DNA of 64,000 nt from Acrocarpospora macrocephala (GTDB lineage: Bacteria > Actinomycetota > Actinomycetes > Streptosporangiales > Streptosporangiaceae). Under the pieces are notes generated by a model. It was not told the origin of the DNA, did not search any database, and saw only the letters and a program-made list of their open reading frames with translations. The stretch is taken from contig NZ_BLAE01000038.1 of assembly GCF_009687865.1 (NCBI RefSeq), positions 1 to 64,000 of the forward strand, written 5' to 3'. Shown piece by piece: positions 26,308 to 33,797 of the stretch; the stretch's first letter is position 1, and each line of letters begins with the position of its first letter. Both the position numbers and the translations under genes were made by a program.

Positions 26308-26517
26308 ATTAGTCAGTGTCCGCTTCGACCAGGCCGGAGACATCTCGCCGCACGCGATGCAACGACTGCTGGGCGAGGCGGTCTGGGACGCGGACAAGGT
26401 ACGTGACGACGTACGCGGCTACCTCGTCGATGCGCTCGGCGACCCAGATTCCAAGCCCAGAACCCGTAAGGCGCTTGACCGGCTCGGCCAGAGCATCGAC
26501 CGATCAAGCGACACATA
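26308..26517 (+). pseudogene. IS701-family transposase N-terminal fragment
   Basis: The frame VRFDQAGDISPHAMQRLLGE, then AVWDADKVRDDVRGYLVDAL, matches the N-terminal region of IS701 transposases (usually EQAGD-x-SP-x-MQRLLxxAxWDxDxVRDDVR). It departs from the family after GDPD and ends at a TAG at 26515-26517. The rest of such a transposase is found in reverse orientation at 23566-24410. Confidence 0.65.
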
Positions 26518-26536
26518 GCTAATCTTGCGCTACCGC

Positions 26537-26569
26537 AAAGGCCCTTTGGGATCGCCTCAAAGGGCCTTT
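26537..26569. terminator. Strong bidirectional stem-loop
   Basis: AAAGGCCCTTTG (26537-26548) and CAAAGGGCCTTT (26558-26569) are perfect 12-base arms with a nine-base loop. The arms begin with A-rich and end with T-rich bases, as expected of a bidirectional terminator. It lies after the IS701 fragment and before the Cys-rich gene. Confidence 0.75.
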
Positions 26570-26715
26570 GTGCGTTGCCGGTCTCCTCTCATAACCGAAG
26601 AGATATACCAGACTGACTGTTATGACCATTTCGCTTTTCGCTCTTTGTGATTCAAAGGAATGAGGCATCTGGCGAGCTGCCCGTCCAATGTCGTGCCGAA
26701 CATAGCGGAGGGCGA

Positions 26716-27501
26716 ATGACGCACCCTGTGAATTGTGAGCGCGCCAAGGGACATGACTGCGGATGTTCCGCGTGCGGCGGGACGCAGCACGGCTGGACGT
26801 ATGGTCTCTTGTTGGCCCGTGATCCCTCTCCCGCTGCTCGTCAAGAGGCGAGAGACCGCAGTGACTCCGACTGGGCTGCAACCCAACCTCCCAGAGGGCG
26901 ACGAGAGCCATCCAGGCGGAGAAAGGCAGCCGCCACTGATAGTGCCACAGTCGACCTCGTCGACTGGCTATCCGAAAACCCCGACGCCATCGAACGAATC
27001 CAGGAAGTGGGAAATATCCTCGCTGGCCCTGTAATCCAGGAGCTCGACAAGAGGTTCGGCGGTGGCAAGCCACGAGAGGCCAGAAGACGGCTCACCAAAC
27101 ACTTCTGGTGCGATCTCCTAATAGCCTTGGCTGATGCCGTCGGAAAATTCTCGAAAGCCCTTGACCGAATACCGGAGTACGTCACAACGGTCATCATGCA
27201 GTCCCGCGAGACCGAACGTCGCAGCCCTCTCCTTGAAGCACTGGTAGGTCTTGCTGTACGGACGGCGTGGGAGCCCATCAGGAGCATGGTCCACACGACC
27301 GGTATCGAGGAACTGCAACGGACGTGCCGGATCCTCGCCGTCCTGATCTGCCCGGCATCCGAGGACCACAAGGCCGTCCAGGACGGCGCCCTACTTCCCT
27401 TGGCGAAAGAAGGGCTGCTGGAGACCAGCAAGGAGCGGCTTGAGCAAGTCTTCCCGGCGGACTGGGTTCACCGCCTGCGGGAGGGCCTTGGCGGTGCCTG
27501 A
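26716..27501 (+). CDS. Hypothetical protein with Cys-rich N-terminal motif
   Basis: A 261-residue protein from ATG 26716, preceded by GGAGGG; a frame back to 26647 is less likely. The first 30 residues contain Cys-rich text (NCERAKGHDCGCSACGGTQHGW) with a CxxCGGxxHGW pattern that recurs in uncharacterised actinobacterial proteins and suggests a small metal site. A basic Arg-rich linker follows, and from about residue 75 a helical region (TVDLVDWLSENPDAIERIQ, AVGKFSKALDRIPEYVTTVI). No enzyme motif is evident. It lies just outside the tRNA-remnant-bounded segment. Confidence 0.55.
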   Translation: MTHPVNCERAKGHDCGCSACGGTQHGWTYGLLLARDPSPAARQEARDRSDSDWAATQPPRGRREPSRRRKAAATDSATVDLVDWLSENPDAIERIQEVGNILAGPVIQELDKRFGGGKPREARRRLTKHFWCDLLIALADAVGKFSKALDRIPEYVTTVIMQSRETERRSPLLEALVGLAVRTAWEPIRSMVHTTGIEELQRTCRILAVLICPASEDHKAVQDGALLPLAKEGLLETSKERLEQVFPADWVHRLREGLGGA

Positions 27502-27586
27502 GCCGGGCGGATGGCGTCCCCGGAGGCACGAGCCTGCTGTACGGCCACGAAAAGGCTCCTAGATCCCAGAGGGCCTTTGACCTGCA

Positions 27587-27629
27587 GCGCGGCCGAGAGG
27601 ACTCGAACCCCTAACCTTCTGATCCGTAG
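27587..27629 (-). pseudogene. tRNA-Arg 3'-half remnant, copy A
   Basis: Read on the minus strand, the 43 bases run from the anticodon loop (CTACGGATCAGAAGG) through a T-arm (GGGGTTCGAGTCC) to the acceptor end (GGCCGCGC). The loop fits a tRNA-Arg with anticodon ACG. No 5' half (D arm, 5' acceptor strand) follows on the minus strand. It matches copy B at 30783-30824 except for one substitution and one inserted base. The core is what tRNA-targeting integrases leave behind. Confidence 0.75.
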
Positions 27630-27722
27630 AGGAAGCCTCGAAGTGGAGCAACCATGCCCCTGACCTGGGGCAATGCCCGTAGCCGCTGAGCGCCCATGGG
27701 AACCTGCGCACGTATTTGGCCC

Positions 27723-27879
27723 AGTGGGGGCTGATCGAGCCGCTGTTACCCCCGCCCCGACCAGGCGGGCGTCCAGAGAAACACCACCGCCGTGACATCG
27801 TCGATGCCATCTTGTACGTGGTGCGCACCGTTGTTCCTGGCGGCAGTTGCCCGTCGACTTCCCGCCCTTTATGTGGAAT
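27723..27879 (+). pseudogene. IS5-family transposase N-terminal fragment, frameshifted
   Basis: QWGLIEPLLPPPRPGGRPEK, then HHRRDIVDAILYVVRT, is the conserved N-terminal block of actinobacterial IS5-family transposases. After VVRT the expected WRQLPVDFPPF reading continues in another frame (27838-27870), so there is a frameshift. No DDE domain follows. It lies between tRNA remnant A and the SUKH-like gene. Confidence 0.8.
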
Positions 27880-27941
27880 CTGAGCTTGGAGGTCAAGCCG
27901 TATCCGACCCGGTTTCGAAGACGGGCGGCATGGGTCCTTCA

Positions 27942-28589
27942 TCAGCCGCGCAGACCCCACGAGTCTAAGCCGGAGTAGATGTAGGCCGTCTGGCACTGTG
28001 GCGCGGCCATGCACTCTGCCTCTCCTGTGTAGATGGCCACGAGTGAGTCGGCGCCGCGCCACCAGTTGTCCGCCAGACCAGCGACCTCGGTGACCGCCTC
28101 GTAGAGGTCCAATTGGAGACTATCAACGTCACGACCCGTGACCTTGGTGATCGTCTTCGCCCAGGTGGACGCGTGATGCGCCAACGCCACAGACTCCACC
28201 CAGCCTTCGACAGTCGAGTGCAGGGGCACCCATCTGTCGCCGTGGACGCCGAACTCACCGTGAGGACCGATCATGAAGCTGTAGGAAACGGCGGTCCGCT
28301 GTGCTCCTGCTTCGAACCACCATCCTTCCTCCGGCGCCCCTTCAGGGGTATCAGGGTTCAAGATCCTCGGGCCGCCGTCATAGTGCGGAGCAGGGGGAAG
28401 CGCAAGCCCGCCCCAGCGCCTTGAGTAGGCGGCCACTCGGTCGATCTCCGTAGCCGGGATACCGAGTCCGAGCCAACGCGCCCGGTACTGATCAACGTCG
28501 AAAGGGGCGACTTGCAAGGCGTGCGCGCTCACAAAGTAGCGAGCTCGACGCGTGAGCCCCTCGGAAGGATCGACCAGGTAGAGACTCAC
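27942..28589 (-). CDS. SMI1/KNR4 (SUKH)-like hypothetical protein
   Basis: A 215-residue soluble protein. It contains aromatic-rich segments (RRWGGLALPPAPHYDGGPRI, GEFGVHGDRWVPLHSTVEGW and VESVALAHHASTWAKTI) that recall the SUKH/SMI1-KNR4 fold used by immunity proteins and by many actinobacterial hypotheticals; the match is by pattern only. It is encoded on the same strand as, and just downstream of, a frame-broken toxin-like remnant (28729-29165), which fits a toxin-immunity arrangement. No signal peptide is present. Confidence 0.5.
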   Translation of the reverse strand: MSLYLVDPSEGLTRRARYFVSAHALQVAPFDVDQYRARWLGLGIPATEIDRVAAYSRRWGGLALPPAPHYDGGPRILNPDTPEGAPEEGWWFEAGAQRTAVSYSFMIGPHGEFGVHGDRWVPLHSTVEGWVESVALAHHASTWAKTITKVTGRDVDSLQLDLYEAVTEVAGLADNWWRGADSLVAIYTGEAECMAAPQCQTAYIYSGLDSWGLRG

Positions 28590-28728
28590 GCGAGGACGTT
28601 ATCTCATCGGTCGGCACTCCGGGGCGGGCCTTGACGGACGTCGACGATGGGCAGGAGCGTGGCTGTGGCCGGAACGCCGAGCTGGTGGGGTGTGGGGCCT
28701 GCCGGGGTGGGAACGTCAGAGAGTCGGC

Positions 28729-29165
28729 TCAGGAGGTGATCGAGCGCGCCTGACCGTCGTCGACAGCGGCGCGTTCGTCCTCGGTGAGGGGGATGGCGGC
28801 GATCATGCGCTGGAGGTTGTCCTTAGCCTCGAGGAGTTGCGCCTTCGAGCTGCCCTTGGGGGTGTAGAAGTCGCCATGGTCATGGCCAATCTGCCGCCCC
28901 GCGCGTCAGGGGAGTCGACACCCCCGCGGAGGGCGCCCGCCTTCTTCACCTTCTTGGCCTTGAGTCCCACGGCGGCCACCCTCGCAGCCTTGCCGTAACC
29001 CGCGGTCACCACTCCGGCGAAGGCCCAGAAACACGAGCCCGCGCTGCCGTTGATGCAGTCGACGAAATCCTTGACGAAAAGGTCGTAAAGCGCGATCGCG
29101 TGATGCGGATTGCGCGGGCAGTTCTGCCAGCTGATTTTGTCGCACCAGCGGGCGAAGGCGGCCAT
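28729..29165 (-). pseudogene. Frame-broken C-terminal remnant of a polymorphic-toxin-like protein
   Basis: One frame from 29165 reads NPHHAIALYDLFVKDFVDCI, then NGSAGSCFWAFAGVV and AAVGLKAKKVKKAG, similar in style to the pre-toxin linker of RHS/polymorphic toxins. Near 28905 the coding signal moves to another frame (HDHGDFYTPKGSSKAQLLEA, then KDNLQRMIAAIPLTEDERAA) that ends at a TGA at 28731-28729. The original gene would have been longer and is cut upstream. The toxin assignment is an inference from style and from the SUKH-like neighbour downstream on the same strand. Confidence 0.4.
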
Positions 29166-29337
29166 GTCCTCGCCGGGCCTTGGGCTGGGGGTGGGGCGGG
29201 AGGTGTTCTAGGTACCCCGGCTTCAGATGAGCCAGCAGACCGTCTCCGGACTACCGTGCACTGTCACACAGGTGAGGAATGTCCGCCCTGGACGCTATGG
29301 TCGGCCCCATCCCGATGCGATATCAGATTGAAGGTCG

Positions 29338-30576
29338 ATGGCGGTGCTTGTGGACGAGTTGAACGTCACCTACTGCGAGGGATGGAATCCTGTCAGTAGA
29401 TCAACGGTAGGACTGCTCTCCGAGGAGACCGCCGCCGAACGAGACCGGCATGGCGAGCAGTACGCCGTCCTCCTGAGCACCGACCGACCGCGACTGCTTC
29501 TGGAAATCGCCTGGCGACAGGGTTATTGCGGACTGTGGCTCTTCGACGCTCAGGGACGCCGGACCGAGAGGTTCGATTATCGGCGCCTGGCGGAAGGCCG
29601 CGTCTTCCTGCGCGAGACTAGCGAATGGCGCTACGACTCCGCCGAGCAGGCCGAGTTTGATGCCCGCGCGTGGACCGTGCGGCGACGCTTCAACCCTGAC
29701 GGCAGTTCATTGGAAGTCCTCGCCCCGAAGGGCGAATACGGCGGCTCCACACACACATGGCCAAAGGTGGATGCCGACCAGTTGTGGTCTCCGGTACCTG
29801 CGTTCGGCGAGTGGACGTTCGCCGATAAGTTCGACCCTGACATTTCCCCTTCAGTCGGCCTGCGCGTCACTGTTGATCCCCAGGCACCGGAACTGCCCGT
29901 GGCCAAGCCGCCCTGGCGGCCGCCGACACCGCTGCGGCCCTCGCGGCTTGAGTCGATGTTCCAGCCGGAGGCTCGATTAACCGTCCCTGACATGGGCGAG
30001 GTCGTCATCGAGGTCAGATCCGGCGGAACCTTGGTGATGCCCACCGGCCGGTTGACTGCGGCCGACCCGGGATGGCTCGACAGCGGCCTGCAACCTTTCA
30101 CCGTCGAGGCTCGCCCAGGGGAGTACGACGTCAGCCTCGCTGTGGTCCGCTGCGTGGATGACCCCGAGCACGTACGAGTGGCGGGCGTCAAGCTGATCAT
30201 CCAACACTGGCTCCCTTCCAGCTGGGAGCCAGCTCTGCGGCCAGGCCAGGATCCGAGACTGCTCGGCGAGGGGGAGTTTTACGGCTTCAGCGTGGATACC
30301 GGCATGGGGTGCCTGCTCGACGCCTCAGCGATAGAAGCGCTCACTGTCGTGGCCGAGGAAAACTACGACGAGATCTGTGATCGGGTCTCCCAGCACGCTG
30401 CTGCCGGATTCGACGCTGGGTCGGGCGTCAACTGCGTCGCTTTCCTCAGCGGCTGGGGCGACGGCTCCTATCCGGTCTGGATCGGCCGGGACGCTGAGGG
30501 CGAGGTCGTCTGCTTCGTCGCGGACATGCTCCTCCTGGCCGACGACGCCGCTGTAACGCCCGAAGCAATGGGCTAG
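29338..30576 (+). CDS. DUF4241-containing protein
   Basis: A 412-residue soluble protein from ATG 29338. The C-terminal 200 residues contain the DUF4241 hallmarks: GEYDVSLAVVR, FSVDTGMGCLLDA and the near-terminal DGSYPVWIGRDAEGEVVCFV strand pair. The N-terminal half (residues 1-190) has VLLSTDRPRLLLEIAWRQGY and Trp-rich segments and is not recognised. DUF4241 proteins are of unknown activity and often lie in variable islands with toxin or immunity genes. Here it sits inside the segment bounded by tRNA remnants, next to toxin-like debris. A strong terminator lies 165 bases downstream. Confidence 0.7.
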   Translation: MAVLVDELNVTYCEGWNPVSRSTVGLLSEETAAERDRHGEQYAVLLSTDRPRLLLEIAWRQGYCGLWLFDAQGRRTERFDYRRLAEGRVFLRETSEWRYDSAEQAEFDARAWTVRRRFNPDGSSLEVLAPKGEYGGSTHTWPKVDADQLWSPVPAFGEWTFADKFDPDISPSVGLRVTVDPQAPELPVAKPPWRPPTPLRPSRLESMFQPEARLTVPDMGEVVIEVRSGGTLVMPTGRLTAADPGWLDSGLQPFTVEARPGEYDVSLAVVRCVDDPEHVRVAGVKLIIQHWLPSSWEPALRPGQDPRLLGEGEFYGFSVDTGMGCLLDASAIEALTVVAEENYDEICDRVSQHAAAGFDAGSGVNCVAFLSGWGDGSYPVWIGRDAEGEVVCFVADMLLLADDAAVTPEAMG

Positions 30577-30741
30577 CACCCGGCGGCAACGTCGTCTCGC
30601 AACAAGATCGGGCTGGCTTGCTTGGACCCTCGACATTCGGGAGGAAGCGGGCGAAGGCTTGCGCATGTATTTGGCTGGATCGATCGTTGTTACTAGATCA
30701 TCGCCGAACGCAGCCGGATCTCGGGTTGATCCACTACAAAC

Positions 30742-30778
30742 AAAAGCCCAGGTCACTAACATCGCGACCTGGGCTTTT
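30742..30778. terminator. Rho-independent terminator beside the tRNA remnant
   Basis: AAAAGCCCAGGTC (30742-30754) and GACCTGGGCTTTT (30766-30778) are perfect 13-base arms with an 11-base loop, flanked by A and T runs. It lies four bases past the 3' end of tRNA remnant B on the minus strand, so it is probably the original terminator of that tRNA gene. It can also end transcription of the DUF4241 gene on the plus strand. Confidence 0.9.
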
Positions 30779-30782
30779 CTAT

Positions 30783-30824
30783 GCGCGGCCGGGAGGACTC
30801 GAACCCCAACCTTCTGATCCGTAG
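30783..30824 (-). pseudogene. tRNA-Arg 3'-half remnant, copy B
   Basis: On the minus strand, 42 bases from the anticodon loop (CTACGGATCAGAAGG) to the acceptor end (GGCCGCGC) match a tRNA-Arg(ACG) 3' half. A few extra bases (CACCTGA) that could form the 5' side of the anticodon stem are present, but no D arm or 5' acceptor strand. It is directly followed by a terminator, as expected at a native tRNA locus. With copy A it forms direct repeats flanking about 3.2 kb. Confidence 0.75.
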
Positions 30825-30829
30825 TCAGG

Positions 30830-31040
30830 TGCTGTAGTCAGGTTGGAGGACCACGCGGGGGATGCGCTTGATGACGAAGACAGGTTCCAGCAGGTAGCGG
30901 GTAGCGTCATCCTTGGCAGGCCGAGGTCGTTGGCGATCGACTGGACGACCGCCAAGCTCGCAGTCCGAGCACCGATCACGCTGAGCAGGCGACGCGTCTC
31001 CGCGGGGCGCTCAATGTCCGAGATCTGCCGGACATCCGGT
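30830..31040 (-). pseudogene. Fragment of an AAA_14/DUF4143-type ATPase with compensating frameshifts
   Basis: VRQISDIERPAETRRLLSVI and ASLAVVQSIANDLGLPRMTL match the region before and within the DUF4143 winged helix. The reading then needs a shift (RYLLEPVFVIKRIP) and a shift back (AWSSNLTT) to follow the family, after which the coding sequence stops at the tRNA remnant. Both the N-terminal P-loop part and the C terminus are missing. It therefore looks like debris joined to the att-like core. Confidence 0.6.
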
Positions 31041-31452
31041 GAGCAAGTCCGTGATGTAGAAACCGAAGAATCCTGTCCGCCGCCTTCCCGCGTCGCGTCG
31101 GACAGCCTCCGGACAGCCGCCGTGGAGAGCCCTCTCCACATAGTCACGCTTGCGCAGAGACGAGGGCGGGATGACGTGGTCGGGCGCAAGTTCAGGCTAT
31201 GTGTATGGGCGTATGGCCGGGGTTTTGCTGGGTGTCTGGCCGGAGCTTGGTGGGCATCTGGACGGCAGTGTGTGAGCGGTTGGCCGGTGCTCTATGGGCA
31301 GGTGGACGCGCACTGCGTGGGCGCTTCGACGGAGCAATCCCTTACTCGGGACGCTATTGCTTCGCGTATCAACCAGGATGAGCAGTCTGGGCAGAATGGC
31401 TTGAGTATCCCTACTCATCACCGGGCTCTGGTGAACGAGCAGGCTTGTGGAC

Positions 31453-31764
31453 ATGAGATCACAACGAGGGTTGACCCGGGGAGTCGTGGCCCTGACCATT
31501 GGTGGCGCCTATGCGCTGATCGTTCTTGCCTCGGCCATCTACCTGGTGGTTCTTCTGAACCAACCGGGTGGTGACCCCTTGGACGGGCTCGTGCTGATCA
31601 TCCCCACGTTGCCGACCTCGCTGCTTCTCGGCTCCGTGATCGACTCGGACGACATCGTGTTCAACGTGCTGCTGTTCACAGCTGGTGGGCTCTTTCAGGC
31701 ATGGCTTCTGTGGCTGGTCATTCGCGGACGCAAGAGGGCCACGGCGATGGCTAAATCTGGATGA
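31453..31764 (+). CDS. Small integral membrane protein
   Basis: A 103-residue protein from ATG 31453 (a GTG at 31447 is possible). Three hydrophobic helices are visible: VVALTIGGAYALIVLASAIYLVVLL, LVLIIPTLPTSLLLGSVI and VFNVLLFTAGGLFQAWLLWLVI; the tail is basic (RGRKRATAMAKSG). The pattern resembles the small SCO4225-like membrane proteins of actinomycetes. There are no operon partners. The stretch from 31061 to 31446 upstream has no convincing gene. Confidence 0.6.
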   Translation: MRSQRGLTRGVVALTIGGAYALIVLASAIYLVVLLNQPGGDPLDGLVLIIPTLPTSLLLGSVIDSDDIVFNVLLFTAGGLFQAWLLWLVIRGRKRATAMAKSG

Positions 31765-31882
31765 TCCCCAAAGGACGTGCTCGCCGTCAGCTGATCATCC
31801 CGGGGAAGGCGAGCGGGACAGGACTGGGGGGCGCTGTCCCGCCCGCGCGGATCGGCGGTCAGTCGGGATGACGACGCAGGTG

Positions 31883-31917
31883 GAACAGAGGGCCGGCTCG
31901 GGACCGGCCCTCTGTTC
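31883..31917 (-). terminator. Strong terminator of the sugar-utilisation operon
   Basis: GAACAGAGGGCCGG (31883-31896) and CCGGCCCTCTGTTC (31904-31917) are perfect 14-base arms with a seven-base loop. It starts four bases after the stop of the secreted CBM32 protein (31921) on the minus strand, so it ends the operon running from 39423 down. Confidence 0.9.
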
Positions 31918-31920
31918 GGG

Positions 31921-33735
31921 TTAGCTGGCGTAGGCCTCTAGTTCGAAGATGCGGGCGGCGGTGTCGCTGTCGTTTGTGGGGGTGATCACGTTTAGGCGTA
32001 TATATCGGGCGGATGTGGGCGTGAACGTGTGTGTGGTTGTACTTGCGGTGTTATTTCGGACTGTTGCCACATTCGTCCACGTGGTGCCGTTGGTGCTGAG
32101 CTGGACGTCGAAGTCTTTGGTGTTCCAGGAGGTTTTCTCGCCGCCCGCGCCCGCGTGGCGGATGACCACCTTGCCGACCGTCGTGGCGGACTGGAGGTCG
32201 ACGCGGAGCCACTTGGAGGCGCCCAGGGAGCACCACTTGTCGGCCAGGCCGGCGTTGTAGGTTCCGTTGACGGCCTTGGCGGGGCCCTCGTTGGCGGCGC
32301 ACTGGCTGTCGGCGGTGGCGGGCTTGTTGAGGGCGAGGTTCGGGGTGGCCGTTTGCGGGACGTACAGGCGGAGGTCGGTGAGGCTGGCGCTGCCCTCGTA
32401 CACGTTGGTGTAGAGGTCGCCGATCACGAAGTAGTCGGGGTAGGACGAACCGGCGGGCCACTGGTTGGGCCAGGTGGCGCTGCCGTTGGGCTCGTTCTGG
32501 ACCAGGTTGGCGTTGTAGCGGCCGTCGTACTCGCCCGGAGCGGTGTTGTAGTGCCAGATGGGCGCGTTGTTGACGATGAACGGCCGGTGCATCCGGATCG
32601 TGCGCTGGCCGGACCGGGCGAAGTTGCCGGTCACCTCCAGGACGTAGCCGGTCGCGTCACGCTCGATGGCGAAGGTGTAGAACTGGTTCGGCATGAGCTC
32701 GGGCTGGAGTTCGGCCGCCGAGGACAGCTGCTGCTCGGCCACGCCGTTGGAGCACGGGGTCATGAACCACTGCGAGTTCCCCGCCAGGCCACCGGGACCC
32801 GGGTTCCAGTTCGGCAGCCCGCTGATCCACATGTTGACCGTGTTGAAGTTGCCGTCCCGGTAGTTGTAGTACGTGTTGTTCGCGGCGTTGCAAACCCGCC
32901 CACCCGTTCCAGAACCCACCCGATCCGGATGCTGGGAGAAGGAGTCCATCAGCACCTTGCGCCGGTAGTGCCAGAAGTGGTTGTTCCGCGGCGCGGGGTT
33001 GGCGAAGTCCACGATCGCCATGAAGTGGAACCCGTTATACCCGTACGGCCCGGACCGGACGTCCTGCCACTCGCAGTACGGAACCGCCGCGTTCCCGCTC
33101 CACCCCGGCGACCGCGACCCCTCACCCCACGGATGCTGGGTCTTGCACCCCGTATTGCTGTACCCGTTGGTCCGGTTGTTGTACGTGATCGACCCGTTCC
33201 GCTTCCCCCCGAAGTCCAGCGTCTTGAGCTTGTACTCCACGCGATACCGGTCGGGCAGCCGGTTCGTCGGCCGCAGGATCACGCCGCCGGTGTGGTCGGG
33301 CACGTTCATCACCGCCACGCTCTCGGCGCCGAGCGGCTGCGTGGTGAGCGTCGGCGGATTCTCGATCACGCCGTCCTTGTTCCAGTCGCGGGCCGACAAG
33401 GAGGCGGTCAGCCAGCCGTTCTGCCCGACGGGGAACTCCTTCCGGTAGGTGTTGAAGGAGTTGAGCGCCGTCGTCCACGCGGGCCCGTAGTCGTTGCGGT
33501 ACCACTGCCCGGGATCGTCCATGATCGTGTCAAATGGCTGGGCGTAGGTGTCCCGTGTCCAGGGCGCGTTCCCCGGATTCAGCGCGGAGGTGAACGTCTC
33601 GTTGTAGAGGAGGGTCCAGCCGGGGCGGGTCGGATCGTCGGCGACGGCGGAGGGGCTGGTCGCGACCGTTCCGGTGAGGAGGAGGGCGGAGGCGGCCGCG
33701 GCGATGGTCGCCCGGCGCATGAGGGTTTTCTTCAT
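31921..33735 (-). CDS. Secreted glycoside-hydrolase-like protein with C-terminal CBM32 (F5/8 type C) domain
   Basis: A 604-residue protein with a Sec signal (MKKTLMRRATIAAAASALLL, cleavage near residue 32). Residues about 35-455 form a beta-sandwich-rich catalytic-type region (WTLLYNETFTSALNPGN, GGVILRPTNRLPDRYRVEY, YNGFHFMAIVDFANP) in the style of concanavalin-like GH16/LamG proteins. I cannot identify the family or its active-site acids. The last 135 residues (NLALNKPATADSQCAANEGP to IRLNVITPTNDSD, FELEAYAS) are a discoidin/CBM32 sugar-binding domain. As last gene of the sugar ABC operon, 62 bases after the binding protein, it probably degrades the polymer whose sugar the transporter imports. 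Confidence 0.75.
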   Translation of the reverse strand: MKKTLMRRATIAAAASALLLTGTVATSPSAVADDPTRPGWTLLYNETFTSALNPGNAPWTRDTYAQPFDTIMDDPGQWYRNDYGPAWTTALNSFNTYRKEFPVGQNGWLTASLSARDWNKDGVIENPPTLTTQPLGAESVAVMNVPDHTGGVILRPTNRLPDRYRVEYKLKTLDFGGKRNGSITYNNRTNGYSNTGCKTQHPWGEGSRSPGWSGNAAVPYCEWQDVRSGPYGYNGFHFMAIVDFANPAPRNNHFWHYRRKVLMDSFSQHPDRVGSGTGGRVCNAANNTYYNYRDGNFNTVNMWISGLPNWNPGPGGLAGNSQWFMTPCSNGVAEQQLSSAAELQPELMPNQFYTFAIERDATGYVLEVTGNFARSGQRTIRMHRPFIVNNAPIWHYNTAPGEYDGRYNANLVQNEPNGSATWPNQWPAGSSYPDYFVIGDLYTNVYEGSASLTDLRLYVPQTATPNLALNKPATADSQCAANEGPAKAVNGTYNAGLADKWCSLGASKWLRVDLQSATTVGKVVIRHAGAGGEKTSWNTKDFDVQLSTNGTTWTNVATVRNNTASTTTHTFTPTSARYIRLNVITPTNDSDTAARIFELEAYAS

Positions 33736-33797
33736 TGGTCCTTCTCAGGAAGGGAGGGCCAGGTGGCGTCGCCGTCCGCCACCGGGCCGCGGGGGGC

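Noticed and set aside
30783-30836. A functional tRNA gene at copy B
   Set aside because: Only the anticodon-to-acceptor 3' half is present; no D arm or 5' acceptor strand can be found next to it.
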